The notes beneath the pieces were generated by a model. That model saw only the letters and a program-made list of their open reading frames with translations. It searched no databases and was not told the origin of the DNA. Below are positions 61,175-64,000 of a stretch of 64,000 bases of DNA, piece after piece. Source of the stretch: Hypomesus transpacificus. Its lineage: Eukaryota; Chordata; Actinopteri; Osmeriformes; Osmeridae. Each line of letters opens with the position of its first letter. Positions within the stretch are counted from its first letter, which is position 1. Made by a program: the position numbers and the translations under genes. Location of the stretch: positions 1,221,497 to 1,285,496 of the forward strand of contig NC_061080.1 of NCBI RefSeq assembly GCF_021917145.1, in the 5' to 3' direction.

Positions 61175-61225
61175 TTAGATAAAGTAACTCTGGTACATTA
61201 CCTTTACCAGAGTTACTTTATCTAA
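61175..61225. repeat. Perfect 21-bp inverted repeat at the LINE 3' edge
   Basis: The arm 61175-61195 (starting TTAGATAAAGTAACTCTGG) is the exact reverse complement of 61205-61225, around a 9-base loop. It abuts the 3' end of the minus-strand LINE fragment. Confidence 0.9.
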
Positions 61226-62230
61226 GTTACTAACCAAAGGTTTCTAAGAGAAAGTGAAAAGGCCGTTTGCTTCTTCCATTCTTCAGGTGGTAGTAGGCTG
61301 ATTTTGTAATTGTCTTGATATGGCTGTTCAGGTTGAGGTCTGAATCCAAAACTACACCTAGATTTCTGGCTTGGTTTGTGGTTTTTACTATCAGCGATTG
61401 AAGCTGAGTGCTGACTTTCAATCGTTCGTCCTTGGGACCAAAAACCAATTACTTCTGTTTTCTTTTTATTCAATTTAAGAAAATTCAGGCACATCCAGTT
61501 GTTGATTTCTTCAATGCATTCACCTAGCCCTTGTATGGGATTATAGTCCCCGGGTGATAAAGGTATGTAGATCTGTGTGTCGTCTGCATAATTATGATAA
61601 CACACTTTGTTGTTTTTCGAAAATCTGAGCCAGTGGAAGCATGCAGATGTTGAACAGAAGAGGCCCCAGTATTGAATCTTGGGAACACTAACCATGGGAA
61701 CACCACATCGGTCATCCTCATCAGCTCTGATCAGTAATTAGCTACAGACACAAAGTATTGTCGGTCCTTCAAGTAAGATTCAAACCAGTTAAGTTCTCTG
61801 CCAGTGTCCTACCCAGACTAGACTCTGTTTAGTAGTCTGTCATGATCGACCATGTCGAATGCAGCACTAAGATCCAGTAATACTAAAACTGAAGTTCTGC
61901 CACTGTCTGTGTTTAAGTGGATGTCGTTGAAGACCTTAACAAGAGTAGTTTCAGTACTGTGGTGCTGATGAACTGGAATACATCAAAAAAGTTATTTTCA
62001 GACAAGAAGTTGTTCAGCTGTTGAAAAAACACTTTTTCCATTATTTTACATAAAAATGGGAGGTTTGATATTGGCCTATAATTTTTATTATTATTTCGGG
62101 GTCTAAACTAGTCTTTTTTAGGAGTGGTTTAATAACTGCAGTTTTTGGCTTGTGGGAAGACACCTGAGAGAAGGGATGTGCTTATCATTTGTAAAAGATC
62201 AGTGGTTATGTAGCAGTTACTGACACCGGA
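61226..62230 (-). mobile_element. Degraded L2/Rex-like LINE, reverse-transcriptase part
   Basis: On the minus strand, from high to low coordinates, pieces read as a KTAVIKPLLKKTSLDP-like RT start (about 62150-62100), then the catalytic [15 protein letters not shown] motif (about 61600-61560), [20 protein letters not shown], and a C-terminal part near 61240. Frameshifts and stops break the frame, so the copy is inactive. Family order fits a non-LTR retrotransposon of the L2/CR1/Rex group. Confidence 0.85.
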
Positions 62231-62269
62231 GGGTTTGTCAATGTTTTGGTTATGATCAAGGTTTTCTGA

Positions 62270-62397
62270 GAGGAAGTGAGGTCGTGCTCAGTACAGCTGA
62301 TGGTGCAGTATGATGGAGTGGAGCTTGCTGTAAGAGGAAGTGAGGTAGTGCTCAGTACAGCTGATGGTACAGTATGATGGAGTGGAGCTTGTTGCCT
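62270..62397. repeat. 64-bp tandem duplication
   Basis: Units at 62270-62333 and 62334-62397, each starting GAGGAAGTGAGGT and differing at only a few bases. Confidence 0.9.
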
Positions 62398-62740
62398 CCT
62401 CTTATGTCAGTATGAGATAAATGACTGAGATACTGAAGCAGTTTTAACCCAGCAGTTTTGTCACATTGCTGTGTCATCACTGAACAGAGTATGTTCTGTG
62501 TTTTTATTGAGATATTTACATCATAAAGGTGTGTTATGAATAATAATATGAATAATAATATAAAAAGTAAGTCATCCTATCCTTCTTCTCTTGAGGTAGC
62601 AGTTTAATAAGGTTGGATTCTAACTTGTTTGTTTACAGGTCTACAGGTCTGGCTTCAAAGTCCTTGTACTAATCTGACACTGAGGAGGAACGTTCTGTAT
62701 TTAAGAGAGTGGAGGGAGTGGAAGGGGTACTGCCTCTAAA

Positions 62741-63786
62741 ATGAGTCTCCCTGGGGAACATGACACGGACACCAAAGCTAAGAGGTAAGATGAGAATCCA
62801 TACCTGTTCATGACTGTTCTCCATCTCAGAGCTCAGCAGTGATATTATGACATCATCATTAGTCAGAATAAACGAGAGACTGAAGGTCTGTCTCTGTTGT
62901 GTTGAAGCCCAATCCAGCAGCAGAGACCAGCCTCACCTGTACCCAGCTATGTGTCCATGAAGAGTGACAGGTCTATGGATGTACCTTTCAAGTTCAGTGA
63001 TGGAGGGCCTTCTAATGAGGAAGGGTATGTACTGACCTCAGCTGGTGTTCAATGTCTGTGATAAAGGTGACATGGTGTGAAGAAGCCATCTGCACTGACA
63101 CTCAGCATTCCTATATTCATAGTCTGTCTAACTGTTCAGTGTATACATAGGGTGGGCAGGCCACATCCATTGAACGTGTTTGTTGGTAAAACTGTCCAGT
63201 TAATGTTTGGAAAGTAACCTTAAAAAGGACAGTTTTTTTAAGCTTGATTGGTCTTAAAAATATTGTTGTTTCAACCAAATGCATCGAGTGTGAAGTAGTA
63301 TTCATAATCTAAAAACCTAAATTAGCCCTTTACTCCATCATGTCACATCCCTACTAAAACAAAGGGTTAGAGCTGCTGACTGTAGATACTAAAGTAGCCC
63401 TCATCACATCCCTACTAAAACACAGGGTTAGAGATACAGACTGCCAGCCTGGCTGACATACAGACCATGTGGTAAAGGTTCACAGTGAGAGATACAGAGT
63501 AACAACAGGCCTGGAAACCTGCCTGTCTGACTCTCATTCATGTAGAAACAGCAACATTTAAGTCTGGTTATGACCCTACTGATGGACTGCTATAGCAACA
63601 CATGTTGGAAAGTAGAGATGTGTCTGTGGTTGAGTCATTTATGTTAGTAAGACACTTTGTTGTGTTTGACAGGATCAGACAGGAGAGACCAGCCTCACCT
63701 GTACACAGCTGTTTGTCCATGAAGAGTAACAGGTCTATGCATGTACCTTTCAAGTTCAGTGATGGAGGGCCTTCTAATGAGGAAGG
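62741..63786 (+). CDS. Fish-type NLR (NLRC3-like) immune receptor, N-terminal exons, partial
   Basis: Three coding exons are visible: 62741-62784 (ATG; MSLPGEHDTDTKAKR), 62908-63024 and 63673-63786. All end with GT donors; exons 2 and 3 are symmetric (phase 2 to phase 2), so either can be skipped or multiplied without frameshift. Exons 2 and 3 encode near-identical 38-39 aa modules with RPASPVPSYVSMKSDRSMD and FKFSDGGPSNEEG. This repeated PASPV-S-MKSDRSM module is the known N-terminal repeat of the large fish NLR family, which continues with FISNA and NACHT domains and LRRs; these would lie beyond the window. Function in the family: cytosolic pattern-recognition/inflammatory receptor, inferred. 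The exon 2 acceptor (GTTGAAG) is weaker than that of exon 3. It may be a functional gene or a fragment of a cluster. Confidence 0.78.
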
Positions 63787-64000
63787 GTATGTACTGACCT
63801 CAGCTGGTGTTCAATGTTCTGTGATAAAGGTGACATGGTGTGAAGAAGCCATCTGCACTGACACTCAGCGTTCCTATATTCATATTCTGTCTAACTGTTC
63901 AGTTTATACATAGGGTGGGCAGGCCACATCCATTGAAGTATGAAGTAGTATTCATAATCTAAAAACCTAAATTAGCCCTTTACTCCATCATGTCACATCC
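62908..64000 (+). repeat. Tandem 762-bp duplication carrying an NLR exon
   Basis: Exon 2 plus following intron (from ~62920) recurs at +762 bp as exon 3 plus intron. Intron parts such as GTGATAAAGGTGACATGGTG (63058 and 63820) match closely. A piece near 63180-63300 is missing from the second copy, where the sequence jumps to the shared CATAATCTAAAAACC segment. Confidence 0.85.

Overview
This is a vertebrate, almost certainly teleost fish, genomic window. The genes are split by short GT-AG introns into vertebrate-style exons. The noncoding DNA is full of CA/TG and GA/CT microsatellites, fish-type tRNA-derived SINEs, hAT-like miniature transposons and L2/Rex-like LINE fragments, and the right end holds a fish-type NLR gene. 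The SINE type would suit a protacanthopterygian such as a smelt or salmonid relative, but that is only a guess. Nothing prokaryotic is present.

Layout: (1) 1-14.1 kb is a tight tandem block on the minus strand: srp68 (N-terminal half, running off the left edge), polg2 (complete, 8 exons, 456 aa) and ddx5 (complete, 13 exons, 624 aa). A mir-3064-like hairpin overlaps the splice acceptor of ddx5 exon 12. (2) 14.1-38 kb is a gene-poor stretch of simple repeats, minisatellites, MITEs, a LINE 3' end and a 100-bp assembly gap. I recognise no protein gene in it. (3) 38-40.2 kb holds two microRNA hairpins on the minus strand, mir-365 and mir-193a, about 2 kb apart. (4) 41.6-44.3 kb holds a small plus-strand gene for a 64-69 aa single-pass membrane protein that I cannot name. 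(5) 44.4-56.9 kb holds utp6 (minus, 19 coding exons, 595 aa) and suz12 (plus, 16 coding exons, 681 aa), divergent around a shared ~1.2-kb upstream region. (6) 57-62.6 kb holds the suz12 3' UTR, a SINE, an inverted-repeat segment and a degraded LINE. (7) 61-64 kb holds the start of a fish NLR immune-receptor gene with an ISRE-like element near its presumed 5' exon and a tandemly duplicated N-terminal exon.

The order mir-193a, mir-365, utp6, suz12 matches human 17q11.2. polg2-ddx5 matches human 17q23-24 and srp68 matches 17q25. The window therefore joins pieces that are scattered along human chromosome 17.

The main genes are housekeeping: protein targeting (SRP68), mitochondrial DNA replication (POLG2), RNA helicase/coregulator (DDX5), ribosome biogenesis (UTP6) and chromatin silencing (SUZ12/PRC2). 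Exon models were built by hand from reading frame, splice sites and remembered family sequences. For all five recognised genes the exon phases add up exactly.
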